This document shows, in pieces, positions 40,654 through 49,012 of a stretch of 64,000 nt of DNA. This DNA comes from SpSt-1165 sp964391725 (GTDB lineage: Bacteria > Chloroflexota > Anaerolineae > Anaerolineales > Anaerolineaceae), in contig CAYMNB010000010.1 of the NCBI GenBank assembly GCA_964391725.1, positions 1-64,000 of the forward strand, read 5' to 3'. How positions within the stretch are numbered: position 1 is the first letter of the stretch; every line of letters starts with the position of its first letter. Below the pieces are notes generated by a model, which saw only the letters and a list, made by a program, of their open reading frames with translations, did not search any database and was not told the origin of the DNA. The translations under genes and the position numbers were made by a program.

Positions 40654-41605
40654 TGTGATCCAGCTTCCCGATGATTCCAGCCATTTCAGCCATGGTCACA
40701 GATTGCATTTGGCCTGCTTCTTTGAGACGATTCACGGTCTGAAAGATATGTTCGAGTTTGGAAAGATCATCTTCGCTGCGAAACTCCCACGGATGCGCCC
40801 ACAAATGAAACATGTGCTTACGATCTGCTGCGTGCTTGATTCCCCTGGTGATTCTGCGCAACCGCAACGTTGAAAGGTGCAACCTGTCTAGCATGGTATC
40901 CACCCCGCGGTTAAAGCCAAACAGGTGCTGAGAAGAAGAGAGGCGCAGTAAGTCATCATCTACAATCTCAGCTAATGGATACGTAGGTGCAGTGGTAAAG
41001 CCAATGATATGGTCCAAAGTTTTCACATACCGCCCAAAGTAACGGTTCCTGACCAACAAAGGCTCCACAACGTCAGCACGGTAATTGGTAAAACCATGTT
41101 GAGACAACAGTGACAGATGACCGACTCGATCACGGGGAAAAACAATTGATACAGCATCAATTCCAAATCGCTGCGCAAGGCGCTTCCACTCTGAAATCTC
41201 ATGCCCTGCCGCTGAAGCACTGAGTGTATCATATGGTTCATGGGTATGACCATGAAAAGCAATTTCCTGTTTTACCGTCGATTGCTGGATTAATCGCACC
41301 ACATCATCACCATACCAGAGAGGATGGTCAGTGCCGTAAGCTTCATTATAACTGGCATAATTGCCCTGCCAGTGAGAAATTGGGCAATCAGGGCAATATT
41401 CACAATGATTGAAAAATAAATGCCCGACAACCGCCCAGGTGGCATGAATACCATATTGTTCACACAAAGCAAGCACCCGGGCGATGCGTCTTCGCTCCTC
41501 GAGGCCATCTCTTGAAAACAAGCGATGGCGGGCTGCGTCATCATCAAAATACCCTGTGCCCAATTCTGTATCAAGGGAAAAAAGGAAATATCCCGAATTA
41601 CTCAT
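40643..41605 (-). CDS. NodB-like polysaccharide deacetylase
   Basis: Carbohydrate esterase family 4 fold in 320 aa: metal/catalytic FSLDTE near residue 9 (in place of the usual TFDDG) and the His-pair motif HGHTHEP (about 148-154), with FPRDRVGHL and WAHPWEF later in the chain. It resembles cytoplasmic deacetylases that act on lipid-linked or nucleotide-linked N-acetyl sugars; there is no signal peptide. The ATG at 41605 overlaps the preceding stop (ATGAGTAA). The frame stays open further upstream inside that gene, but is not needed. Confidence 0.8.
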   Translation of the reverse strand: MSNSGYFLFSLDTELGTGYFDDDAARHRLFSRDGLEERRRIARVLALCEQYGIHATWAVVGHLFFNHCEYCPDCPISHWQGNYASYNEAYGTDHPLWYGDDVVRLIQQSTVKQEIAFHGHTHEPYDTLSASAAGHEISEWKRLAQRFGIDAVSIVFPRDRVGHLSLLSQHGFTNYRADVVEPLLVRNRYFGRYVKTLDHIIGFTTAPTYPLAEIVDDDLLRLSSSQHLFGFNRGVDTMLDRLHLSTLRLRRITRGIKHAADRKHMFHLWAHPWEFRSEDDLSKLEHIFQTVNRLKEAGQMQSVTMAEMAGIIGKLDHNGN

Positions 41606-42809
41606 CGCTACCGCCATTAACAGTCGGCAAATGTCGGAGAAGCCCTGCGGAGATTTGCTCTGCTGAATGCCGCCAGGTCCATTGGTCAATATTTTCTGTA
41701 GTCGATTTGGCAATTACTGCCAGATGCTCTTTTTTCTTTTGAATATTTGTTAACGCCTGTTCTAATGCAGCACTGTCTGCGCCATACGCCCAAAAAACAT
41801 AAGAGGCCTCTTCTGGCATAACATCAGTATGACAGCGGATATGGGTCGCCATTACTGGCATGCCAGCCGCCAGGTACTCAAATAATTTCAAAGGGCTGCT
41901 GACGCGAAATTTTTCCTCATCTGGGAATGGTAATATACCCACATGGGCTTTCGCCAGCCAGGCTGGTATTTCTGTTGAAGGCACTGATCCGTGAAATTGG
42001 ATAGAATCGGGGTGTTGTTCAGCATAGTCACGCAAACGCACTTCATCATTGCCCTCACCCACCAGAACCAGCTTAAAACATTGCTGTTGCTCATTTGCCC
42101 CAACAACCGCCTCGCTCATAGTGAGTAAGTTCCGCTCAACATGCATACAACCAATGTAAATCAAAATGATCGGCTCCGCTTCCTGCGGAAATTGCCGAAT
42201 GTCCGCACAGTCAACAAATAATTCAGGGACCACCCCGGATGACCAGGTAGCCCATAATTTCTCTTCAGGAATACCTAACACCTCGGCCATGGCGGGTGTG
42301 ATCACCATTCTGCCGTCAAACCATTCTGCGCCATGATGTGAACAGAATGTTACATACTTCCTGCGCAGTTTGGTCCGCAGCGCAAGATTCTCTTCTGGCT
42401 CCATGGGCAGAGTCCGCGTATCCATCACAAACGAAAAATCTCGTTTCCATAGAAATCGATTCAACCATTGAAACAGCAGCATCCATCCGGCAGACATTTC
42501 ATGGAACAACACAATGGCGGAGGTTTTCTTATTCGCAAGCATCCACCGCCAACTCTTCCAGTGATACAGCATCTGTTGGATAAAAAAAATGTTGGGCTTG
42601 GCAAAGAAACGCACCTTCACCCCGCGAACCTCGCGCTCTCCCTTCTGCAGATTCGAAGAAAGTAAATGGACCTCCCATCCCATCTCCCGCAAATGCCTGG
42701 TCGTTTCCAGCCACGTGCCGGCATGCAAAGATTGCGATAAGTCGTTATCTGCAATCCAATAAATCACTGGCTTAGTATGCTCAGATGTCTCACGCTGACT
42801 TTTCATCAT
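41598..42809 (-). CDS. Glycosyltransferase family 4
   Basis: GT-B enzyme of 403 aa: PVIYWIADNDLSQSLHAGTWLE with the loop for substrate entry, DFSFVMDTRTLP, LIYIGCMHVERNLLTM opening the donor domain, and FRVSSPLKLFEYLAAGMPVMAT, the typical EX7E region. The start overlaps the upstream flippase-glycosyltransferase gene by 4 bases (ATGA). Confidence 0.86.
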   Translation of the reverse strand: MMKSQRETSEHTKPVIYWIADNDLSQSLHAGTWLETTRHLREMGWEVHLLSSNLQKGEREVRGVKVRFFAKPNIFFIQQMLYHWKSWRWMLANKKTSAIVLFHEMSAGWMLLFQWLNRFLWKRDFSFVMDTRTLPMEPEENLALRTKLRRKYVTFCSHHGAEWFDGRMVITPAMAEVLGIPEEKLWATWSSGVVPELFVDCADIRQFPQEAEPIILIYIGCMHVERNLLTMSEAVVGANEQQQCFKLVLVGEGNDEVRLRDYAEQHPDSIQFHGSVPSTEIPAWLAKAHVGILPFPDEEKFRVSSPLKLFEYLAAGMPVMATHIRCHTDVMPEEASYVFWAYGADSAALEQALTNIQKKKEHLAVIAKSTTENIDQWTWRHSAEQISAGLLRHLPTVNGGSDE

Positions 42810-45538
42810 TCACTGACCAACGCCAGATATTCCCGTTCTAACGCTTCCATGATGGGCGTCCAATCATATTGTTCAACCACTCGCTGCCTGCCTTGGCTTT
42901 CCATTTTCTGCCGAAATGCAGGATCGGTGATCAAAATTTCTATCGCCTCACAAAATGTTTCTGGTGTATCTGCCAAAAAGAAATGTTCACCAGCAGTCAG
43001 ATCCAAACCTTCGGCACCAATGGTGGTTGACACGACTGGCCTGCCCAAAGCCAACGCCTCTAATATTTTCAAACGTGTTCCTCCCCCGGCAAATAGGGGC
43101 ACAACCACCACCTGGGCATTCTCATAGTATGGCTTCACATCGGGCACCCGGCCGGTAACATGGACCTTCTCACTTTTAAGCGCCAATACTTCATCGCGCG
43201 GGTTAATGCCAACGATCCAGAAAACATAGTTTGGCAATGTTTGATCCAACAGCGGCATCACCTTGTTCACAAAATAGGTGACAGCATCAATGTTTGGCCG
43301 GTAATCCATGTTACCAACAAATAACAAATGATACATCAGCCGGCTGGCGTTTTCTTCCAGCCTGTCAAACTCTTCCGTATCCACCCCGTTTGACACTACG
43401 ATGGCATGAATGTCTGGGTTCATTTCACGTAACAATTCCTGGTCATTTTCTGACATTGTCACACACAAATCAAACCGCCCGGCCATTTCAGGTTCCCATT
43501 TCCTCATCATACGGCTGTGGACCTTGAGCCTTAATCTTCTTTTGGCTGAAGTTTCCAATTGAGCAATGCGTTCAAATTTGCGAAAATTGATGTCGTGAAA
43601 AGTCAAAACTGTCTTGACATTTGCTTCACGCGGAACCGCGTTGACATACATCGCCATGGCAGGATCTTCAATTTGAAGTAAGTCAATATCATTTTTCTGG
43701 AAAAGACTTACCAAATCATCCATCAATGCTTTGTTGTTATAAAACCGTAATTCGGGCGGTATCCCTTTTAGCCAATGAGAGAGAGCCTCAAAGGGGCGTG
43801 ACAACGCCCTGGAGGCTGGCTGCACATAGTACCGCAGCGAATTAACATACGGCGCAAGCCCCTGGAGTTCTTCCTCAGTCGGTATAGTATCAACCAACAA
43901 CCGCAAATGCAAATGATGCCTTGCGCCAAGGCGCTTGATCAAATTGTAATTGCGAATGCGATGACCTGAATTTGGCGGGTAGGGAAAAACCCCTGCCACA
44001 TAAACGATTTCCATGCACCCCTCCGAATTTGCCCTGGTTGTTGCCTCTTGCCCAGTAGATTCTTGTGTGTGTTTATTTCGGTTTGAAAATATTCTATATT
44101 GATGCAGCACTTGCCCGATGTCATTGGCAGAAATGGAACCAGTGAGAAAGCACAGGAGAAGGTAACCAACAATCAAACCTGCCCGCATATACCAGCGTTG
44201 AGCATCTAGCAAAAAGGAAAAAGATAATATCAGTATACCCAAAAGTAAGGGAATTATGTAGTTATTCATGCGTGCCTTCACCTGTTTTCTTCGCAGGAAA
44301 AACACATTGATCGGGTTGACTGTTAATAAACCCGCGATATTAGCAGATGCCACCCCAAATATTCCTATGATTGGGATCAGTGTAAAGTATCCTAAAAAGT
44401 TCACTGCAGTGTGAACGACATTTATCAAGGGCGGTTTGCTAGATTCTCCCACCGCTACCAGCGAATAGCCAAGGGTGTAATCAATCACATTAAATAACAG
44501 GATAATCATCAGGAAACCAAATAGGGGAATACTCTGCTCATAGGTTTCTGTAAATAACAAAAGGATAATTTCTTCACCAAAGAGGAAAGCTACCAAAACC
44601 CCGAATACACCGGCAACAGAGATCAGCCGAAGTGAATGATTCAGGACTTTGGAAGCGCCTGCATGGTCCTTCTGTGAAAAAAGATCCGAGAGATAAGGAA
44701 AATATACTTTGCGAAAAGCATCATACAAAGATTCCAGGCTTTCAGGGATTTTCCGGGCAATTTCATAAACAGCAATCTCTGCCGGTCCGAGAAAACCGCC
44801 GATGATAAAGGTATCAGCGCGCATAAAAACGAACGATAGAATGTAGTTCAGAAACAAAGGGAATGAAAATTTCAGAATTGCCCACAGGAGCTGCAGGTTG
44901 ATCCGAAATCTCACCTTGATTTTGGTCATCGAAACAGCCAAAAGAATTGAAATGATCAATCCCCCCAGCCTGGCCCAGATGCGCCCAACCAATCCCAGGT
45001 CCTGCCAGCCAACCAGCACGATGATCAGCACCAGACTCACAATGGACAACACCACCGTGCTGATACCTATCCATTTAAAATCAAAAACACCACCGAATAC
45101 AGAGTCAATCAGCCGGAAAATGCTTTCAAAAAATACCAAAAAGGGAATATACGTAATAATACTGGTATAAACGGTTTGTCCAAACAACCCGAACAAGGTG
45201 TCTTGCAGCAACAAAGCGGCACCGCTGAACAACAAAATCATGAGCAAACGAAAGGTAACAATGGTGTTAATAATTTCCTGTTGTTTAAGAGGGTCTTTGT
45301 TGTCCGCGAGAAACTTCGTCAACGAAAGTTCAACCCCCAGACTACTGATTCCCACGATGAAGCCTGCAATCAATTGGAGAATGACAAATGCGCCCAATTC
45401 ATCTTTTGTCAGCCAACGGCTGGTCAGGATAAATCCGACCAGCCCGAACACGGTCATGGTAACCGAACCCACACCTGTTGAAAAGATGCCGTTTAATATC
45501 CCGGCAAGCACAGGTTTTTTGGTGAGATCAGCTGACAT
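42806..45538 (-). CDS. Wzx-type flippase fused in frame to a family 4 glycosyltransferase
   Basis: One 910-codon frame encodes two proteins usually separate. Residues 1-480 are a polysaccharide flippase of the MOP superfamily with many hydrophobic helices (start GILNGIFSTGVGSVTMT, later FIIGGFLGPAEIAVYEIARK). Residues about 509-910 are a complete GT4 enzyme (GVFPYPPNSGHRIRNYNLIK, then FVGNMDYRPNIDAV and FAGGGTRLKILEALALGRPV). A hydrophilic linker of about 30 residues joins them. The internal ATG at 44014 begins the glycosyltransferase and has a perfect GGAGG (44024-44020) five bases upstream, so a free glycosyltransferase may also be made. Either a recent fusion by loss of a stop codon, or an assembly error removing it. 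Confidence 0.85.
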   Translation of the reverse strand: MSADLTKKPVLAGILNGIFSTGVGSVTMTVFGLVGFILTSRWLTKDELGAFVILQLIAGFIVGISSLGVELSLTKFLADNKDPLKQQEIINTIVTFRLLMILLFSGAALLLQDTLFGLFGQTVYTSIITYIPFLVFFESIFRLIDSVFGGVFDFKWIGISTVVLSIVSLVLIIVLVGWQDLGLVGRIWARLGGLIISILLAVSMTKIKVRFRINLQLLWAILKFSFPLFLNYILSFVFMRADTFIIGGFLGPAEIAVYEIARKIPESLESLYDAFRKVYFPYLSDLFSQKDHAGASKVLNHSLRLISVAGVFGVLVAFLFGEEIILLLFTETYEQSIPLFGFLMIILLFNVIDYTLGYSLVAVGESSKPPLINVVHTAVNFLGYFTLIPIIGIFGVASANIAGLLTVNPINVFFLRRKQVKARMNNYIIPLLLGILILSFSFLLDAQRWYMRAGLIVGYLLLCFLTGSISANDIGQVLHQYRIFSNRNKHTQESTGQEATTRANSEGCMEIVYVAGVFPYPPNSGHRIRNYNLIKRLGARHHLHLRLLVDTIPTEEELQGLAPYVNSLRYYVQPASRALSRPFEALSHWLKGIPPELRFYNNKALMDDLVSLFQKNDIDLLQIEDPAMAMYVNAVPREANVKTVLTFHDINFRKFERIAQLETSAKRRLRLKVHSRMMRKWEPEMAGRFDLCVTMSENDQELLREMNPDIHAIVVSNGVDTEEFDRLEENASRLMYHLLFVGNMDYRPNIDAVTYFVNKVMPLLDQTLPNYVFWIVGINPRDEVLALKSEKVHVTGRVPDVKPYYENAQVVVVPLFAGGGTRLKILEALALGRPVVSTTIGAEGLDLTAGEHFFLADTPETFCEAIEILITDPAFRQKMESQGRQRVVEQYDWTPIMEALEREYLALVSE
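44014..44024 (-). promoter_or_regulatory. Internal ribosome binding site and start codon in the flippase-GT fusion
   Basis: GGAGGGG TGC ATG lies in frame inside the fused gene, at the exact start of the glycosyltransferase domain. The Shine-Dalgarno codons are translated as Glu-Gly in the long form. Confidence 0.7.
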
Positions 45539-45539
45539 C

Positions 45540-46241
45540 CTATTTAGCCCCAGATTTGGTGATGATTGCGGGAATGGTCAAAACCAAAATTTTCAGATTC
45601 ATCGCTAACGATTGATTGCGAATATACCTTATATCCAGGCGCAATTGTTCCTCAAAACTCGATTTCCCTCGCCTGACTACCTGCCAGAGCCCGGTGATGC
45701 CGGGCAAGGCATCCATTCGTTCGCTCTGCCACAGATTATATAGATCAGCCTCATATACCGGCACTGGACGGGGGCCTATGATACTCATCTCGCCTCTCAA
45801 GACATTGATCAGTTGCGGTAATTCATCAATACTGGTTCGCCGGATAATCTTCCCTATTTTGGTAATGCGCGGGTCATCGACAATTTTACTGCCATTTTCG
45901 AGGTCCAAAGTTCCATTGGCATAAGCTTCAATGTGTGTCGCATGAAAGCCATCATCCGCATCTTCCACCATCGAGCGGAATTTGTACATATGAAAAACTT
46001 TGCCGTAACGCCCCACACGTTTTTGAGTAAAGATAGCCTTGCCTGGGCTGTCAATTCTTATCAGGATGGCGGTTATCAAGAGAATTGGACTCAATATAAA
46101 CAAGGCGGTAATGGCAATCAAAAGATCTATGACCCGTTTCGACCAATGTGAATCATAAACCTTCGCATTGGCAATTTGTTCAGGGCCAACGCGTGAAGAC
46201 AACTTATCCATGTCCAGCCACGTAGAAATCCAACCAACCAT
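45540..46241 (-). CDS. Polyprenyl-phosphate sugar-1-phosphate transferase (WbaP/PglC catalytic domain)
   Basis: Initiating enzyme of lipid-linked polysaccharide assembly: moves a sugar 1-phosphate from a UDP-sugar to undecaprenyl phosphate. The 233 aa protein is of the short, single re-entrant-helix type: KRVIDLLIAITALFILSPIL, then VGRYGKVFHMYKFRSM, TKIGKIIRRTSIDELPQL with the catalytic Asp-Glu pair, and MSIIGPRPVPV, GLWQVVRRG. The first sugar is not predictable. It is the first gene of the minus operon after a terminator hairpin, and its stop is one base from the flippase start. Confidence 0.92.
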   Translation of the reverse strand: MVGWISTWLDMDKLSSRVGPEQIANAKVYDSHWSKRVIDLLIAITALFILSPILLITAILIRIDSPGKAIFTQKRVGRYGKVFHMYKFRSMVEDADDGFHATHIEAYANGTLDLENGSKIVDDPRITKIGKIIRRTSIDELPQLINVLRGEMSIIGPRPVPVYEADLYNLWQSERMDALPGITGLWQVVRRGKSSFEEQLRLDIRYIRNQSLAMNLKILVLTIPAIITKSGAK

Positions 46242-46262
46242 TAATGGCTCACCTCTTTAAAA

Positions 46263-46292
46263 ACAATAATAGCACTGAAGCGCTATTATTGT
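46263..46292 (-). terminator. Terminator hairpin between the lyase-like gene and the phosphoglycosyl transferase gene
   Basis: ACAATAATAGC (46263-46273) pairs with GCTATTATTGT (46282-46292), 8-base loop. On the minus strand TTTTTAAAGAGG follows directly, so it has a U-tract and then at once the ribosome site of the next gene. It should uncouple the operon from the upstream gene or act as an attenuator. Confidence 0.65.
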
Positions 46293-46335
46293 AACATGTA
46301 GTATTAAAAATTGTTTATAGCAGAGGTCAGTGTTC

Positions 46336-47682
46336 TCAATGTCCGACAGGCGAATGTGCGATGATAATATCATCCAGATAAATTGATGACGGATTAGGTT
46401 GAATGTCATCTGAATAATGATTCACGCTCCAATGCAAGGAGCCATCAGAAAGCACAGTCGGGTATCCACTGACGTCGAACATTTTCACACCATCCTGCCA
46501 CACAATCACACGGCCGTCAACCTTATCGCGGTCATAATACGTTTCGATATGCACCCATCTACCGGTGGGCAGCCTCACGCTTTGATCCCAGCAAACCTTA
46601 TCGGATTCCTTATCGGGTAAATAACACAGTCCTAAAGTCTGCTTGCTGCCCGCACCAAGATTAAAGACGGGGCGGCTGTAGTCGGAGTTACCATTGTAGG
46701 TCGACTTCCATTGCATGATATTCCACCAATGCTGAACAACAGTGTTAGCGGGGATATAATACCAGGCAGAATAATAAGCTGCGTCTGGCAGTGTGTTCCA
46801 ATAAAACAGATACGCTGCTTGTGACGTCTTGCTGGATGTATCGATGGTGAATTTCACCGCATAGTCACCACTACGGACAATGCTGGTCTGCACTTCATAC
46901 TTCGGTGTCGTACCCTGTTGAATCCAATCGCCATGTCCTGAATATTCTGAAATGTTACCGGTTTCAAAACCGGCGCTCCAAAAGATATCTTGGACGGGTT
47001 GTTCTGTTGGCGTGTTGGTCTTGGTCGGTACAGGTGTGTGGGTATTGATTAGAACCGGGGTGCTTGTCATAGTCGCCACAGCTGTATTTGTTAAGGTTGG
47101 CACCGGGGTGTTTGTTTTGGTTGGTACAGGCGTATTGGTCTTGGTTGGTCTGCGATTTGAGTCCTTAACTACCCGGTCTTCACGAAAACGATGATCACCA
47201 ACGATGGATCCTTCTGCCGAAGATATGGAATCGATCGTAGAGGAGGAGCCAGCGAAGGCGCTGCCAGAGTCAACCAAAGCCAAGGTGGGTGTTGCTTTCC
47301 CGCCTTCATACCCATGAGTCATTTGGCTTATTACAACAGGATATATCTCAAGCCCACGAGACGGCGTTGCCGGTTCAAATTCTAAAGCAGAGGAACTTGC
47401 GTTGGTTTCATTTTTGACCTCGTGGCCGCTCTCTGGTCCACCAACAGGGCGCAGAATGGTTTCGTCCGCCACATCGTCTGCGACATAAGTCGAGACCTCA
47501 TACAGGCCCATGGCATTTCCGTTCTGCTGCACCCACTGTGTCTGTGTACGCTCAATCTCAGCACGAACCGAATAAACAGAGCCATCACTGGCAGATGATA
47601 GTAATGAAAAGACCAAAATGAATAGTCCTGCCACCAGACCGATTGCCGAAATTACGTAATGATACAAAGAGATTTTTCTCAT
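46336..47682 (-). CDS. Secreted or anchored polysaccharide lyase/LamG-like protein
   Basis: Signal-anchor helix (about residues 8-30), a variable region, then Thr/Pro repeats (about 180-226) and a C-terminal beta-jelly-roll of about 210 residues: FETGNISEYSG, SGDYAVKFTID, YYSAWYYIP, WVHIETYYDRD, DGVKMFDVSGYP, SSIYLDDIIIAHS. This is the heparin-lyase-like/LamG fold found in polysaccharide lyases and carbohydrate-binding proteins of exopolysaccharide operons. Catalytic residues are not evident, so binding rather than cleavage is possible. ATG 47682 is chosen over a GTG four codons upstream. Probably degrades, trims or holds the polymer made by the neighbouring genes. Confidence 0.65.
   Translation of the reverse strand: MRKISLYHYVISAIGLVAGLFILVFSLLSSASDGSVYSVRAEIERTQTQWVQQNGNAMGLYEVSTYVADDVADETILRPVGGPESGHEVKNETNASSSALEFEPATPSRGLEIYPVVISQMTHGYEGGKATPTLALVDSGSAFAGSSSTIDSISSAEGSIVGDHRFREDRVVKDSNRRPTKTNTPVPTKTNTPVPTLTNTAVATMTSTPVLINTHTPVPTKTNTPTEQPVQDIFWSAGFETGNISEYSGHGDWIQQGTTPKYEVQTSIVRSGDYAVKFTIDTSSKTSQAAYLFYWNTLPDAAYYSAWYYIPANTVVQHWWNIMQWKSTYNGNSDYSRPVFNLGAGSKQTLGLCYLPDKESDKVCWDQSVRLPTGRWVHIETYYDRDKVDGRVIVWQDGVKMFDVSGYPTVLSDGSLHWSVNHYSDDIQPNPSSIYLDDIIIAHSPVGH
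47005..47145 (-). repeat. 24-base tandem repeat encoding Thr/Pro-rich linker
   Basis: About six imperfect copies of an 8-residue unit near TKTNTPVP. The repeat is visible at the DNA level as recurrent GGTACAGG(C/T)GT and TTGGT(C/T)TTGG segments on the plus strand. Copies at the edges are more diverged than the central ones. Confidence 0.75.
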
Positions 47683-47797
47683 AGCACCTAACACTCCCGA
47701 AGTGAAGATTATGAAATCCTGATAATTTCACCTCGATTGTAAAGTGCAAAATATCAATACAAATTGACAGCTTTGTTATGCTAACTTAAGCCAGTCG

Positions 47798-47829
47798 TTA
47801 ATGTTGAAACATTATTAATAATTAATGTT
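47798..47829. promoter_or_regulatory. Array of TTAATGTT half-sites in the divergent exopolysaccharide promoter region
   Basis: TTAATGTT (47798-47805), inverted AACATTA (47808-47814) and TTAATGTT again (47822-47829) lie immediately upstream of a TATAAT at 47836. They form two inverted-repeat pairs with 2- and 7-base gaps. A dimeric regulator could bind. No regulator gene for it is seen. Confidence 0.45.
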
Positions 47830-47835
47830 ACAATC

Positions 47836-47841
47836 TATAAT
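47836..47841 (+). promoter_or_regulatory. -10 of the plus-strand exopolysaccharide operon
   Basis: TATAAT about 70 bases before the ATG at 47910, next to the half-site array. A -35 is not clear; TTGACA at 47764 is too far away for it. Confidence 0.4.
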
Positions 47842-47909
47842 ATTAGCCCAAACTAACTCCATTGGGGAATTTATTGATTTATCGTTAAGAATTGTAGGGA
47901 GAACAACCC

Positions 47910-48956
47910 ATGTTTATTCAGCAACAAATCAATCTCGCCGTCATCGGCTGCGGATATTGGGGCAAAAATTACATACGTTTACTCAGTCAGATGGCAGATG
48001 TCAATCTCGTCGCCATTTGTGACCGAGACAAAGAGCAGCTTCGAAGAAATAAGACCAGGATTCTCAGCAGCCAGAGCGGCCCTCGTTTACAACTTTTTAC
48101 AGATTACCAGAAATTATTTGAACTCAGTGACCTGGATGGGGTCATCATCGCAACCAATCCAGATACACATTATGACATCGCACTTGATGCTCTGAACGCA
48201 GGCAAACATGTGTTTCTTGAAAAACCCATGACCTTAAAAGCGGAAACAGCCAAAGAGCTGATCGATTTGGCAAAAGCGAATCATTTAACGCTGATGGTTG
48301 GTCACATATTTTTATACAATGAGGCTGTCCTGTCGATAAAAAATTCCATTGACAAAGAAGAACTTGGCTCCATTTACTATCTGTACTCAAAACGTACCAA
48401 TCTGGGCCCGATACGCTCCGATGTCAATGTCATGTGGGATCTCGCACCCCATGATGTTTCCATCTTCAATTTCTTCCTCAACGAAGAACCAGCCTGGGTC
48501 AGCGCCACCGCTACCAGTTTTTTACGTGACAACACAGAGGATGTTGGCTTTATCACCCTCGGCTATCCATCCGGCATTCTCGGCCACATCCATGTCAGCT
48601 GGGCCGATCCGCACAAAGAGCGCGAAGTGGTCGTTGTTGGTTCCAAACAGCGGGTGGTTTTTGATGACATTTCGAACAGCGAAAAAGTAAGAATTTTTGA
48701 AAAAGGTGTTGAAACCTCACGAAAGGTTTATGAAGACTATGGCGAATTTCAACTCAGCATCCGCGATGGCCAAATCATCAGCCCTGCGATCAAACCAATT
48801 GAACCATTGCGCTCTGAGGTAGAACATTTTCTTCATTGTATCAATTACAGTGTAGCCCCCCGATCGGATGGCGAGAACGGCCTGTCTATTGTCAAAGTGA
48901 TGGAAGCGGTAGATCAATCTATCGCAAACAAAGGAGCCCCAGTATTTCTTAAATAA
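47910..48956 (+). CDS. Gfo/Idh/MocA oxidoreductase, WbpB/WlbA-like
   Basis: Rossmann start NLAVIGCGYWGKNYIRLL, catalytic EKP in FLEKPMTLKAETAKELI and the APHDVSIFNF active-site segment typical of UDP-N-acetylglucosamine-uronate 3-dehydrogenases (WbpB/WlbA). The enzyme would oxidise C3 of a UDP-sugar acid to give the 3-keto substrate for a DegT aminotransferase, which is the next gene. 348 aa is normal. GGGAG precedes the ATG by about 11 bases (TAGGGAGAACAACCC). First gene of the plus operon, divergent from the lyase-like gene. Confidence 0.86.
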   Translation: MFIQQQINLAVIGCGYWGKNYIRLLSQMADVNLVAICDRDKEQLRRNKTRILSSQSGPRLQLFTDYQKLFELSDLDGVIIATNPDTHYDIALDALNAGKHVFLEKPMTLKAETAKELIDLAKANHLTLMVGHIFLYNEAVLSIKNSIDKEELGSIYYLYSKRTNLGPIRSDVNVMWDLAPHDVSIFNFFLNEEPAWVSATATSFLRDNTEDVGFITLGYPSGILGHIHVSWADPHKEREVVVVGSKQRVVFDDISNSEKVRIFEKGVETSRKVYEDYGEFQLSIRDGQIISPAIKPIEPLRSEVEHFLHCINYSVAPRSDGENGLSIVKVMEAVDQSIANKGAPVFLK

Positions 48957-49012
48957 TCTTCATAAATTTGATTATATTTGTTATTATTATCAATGACCAA
49001 GGACAAAAGACA

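Noticed and set aside
46263..46292. JUMPstart/ops-type antitermination element in the polysaccharide cluster
   Set aside because: No GGCGGTAG-type ops sequence was seen near the hairpin.
47764..47769. TTGACA as -35 for the oxidoreductase gene
   Set aside because: No acceptable -10 lies 16-18 bases downstream; the TATAAT at 47836 is too far away.
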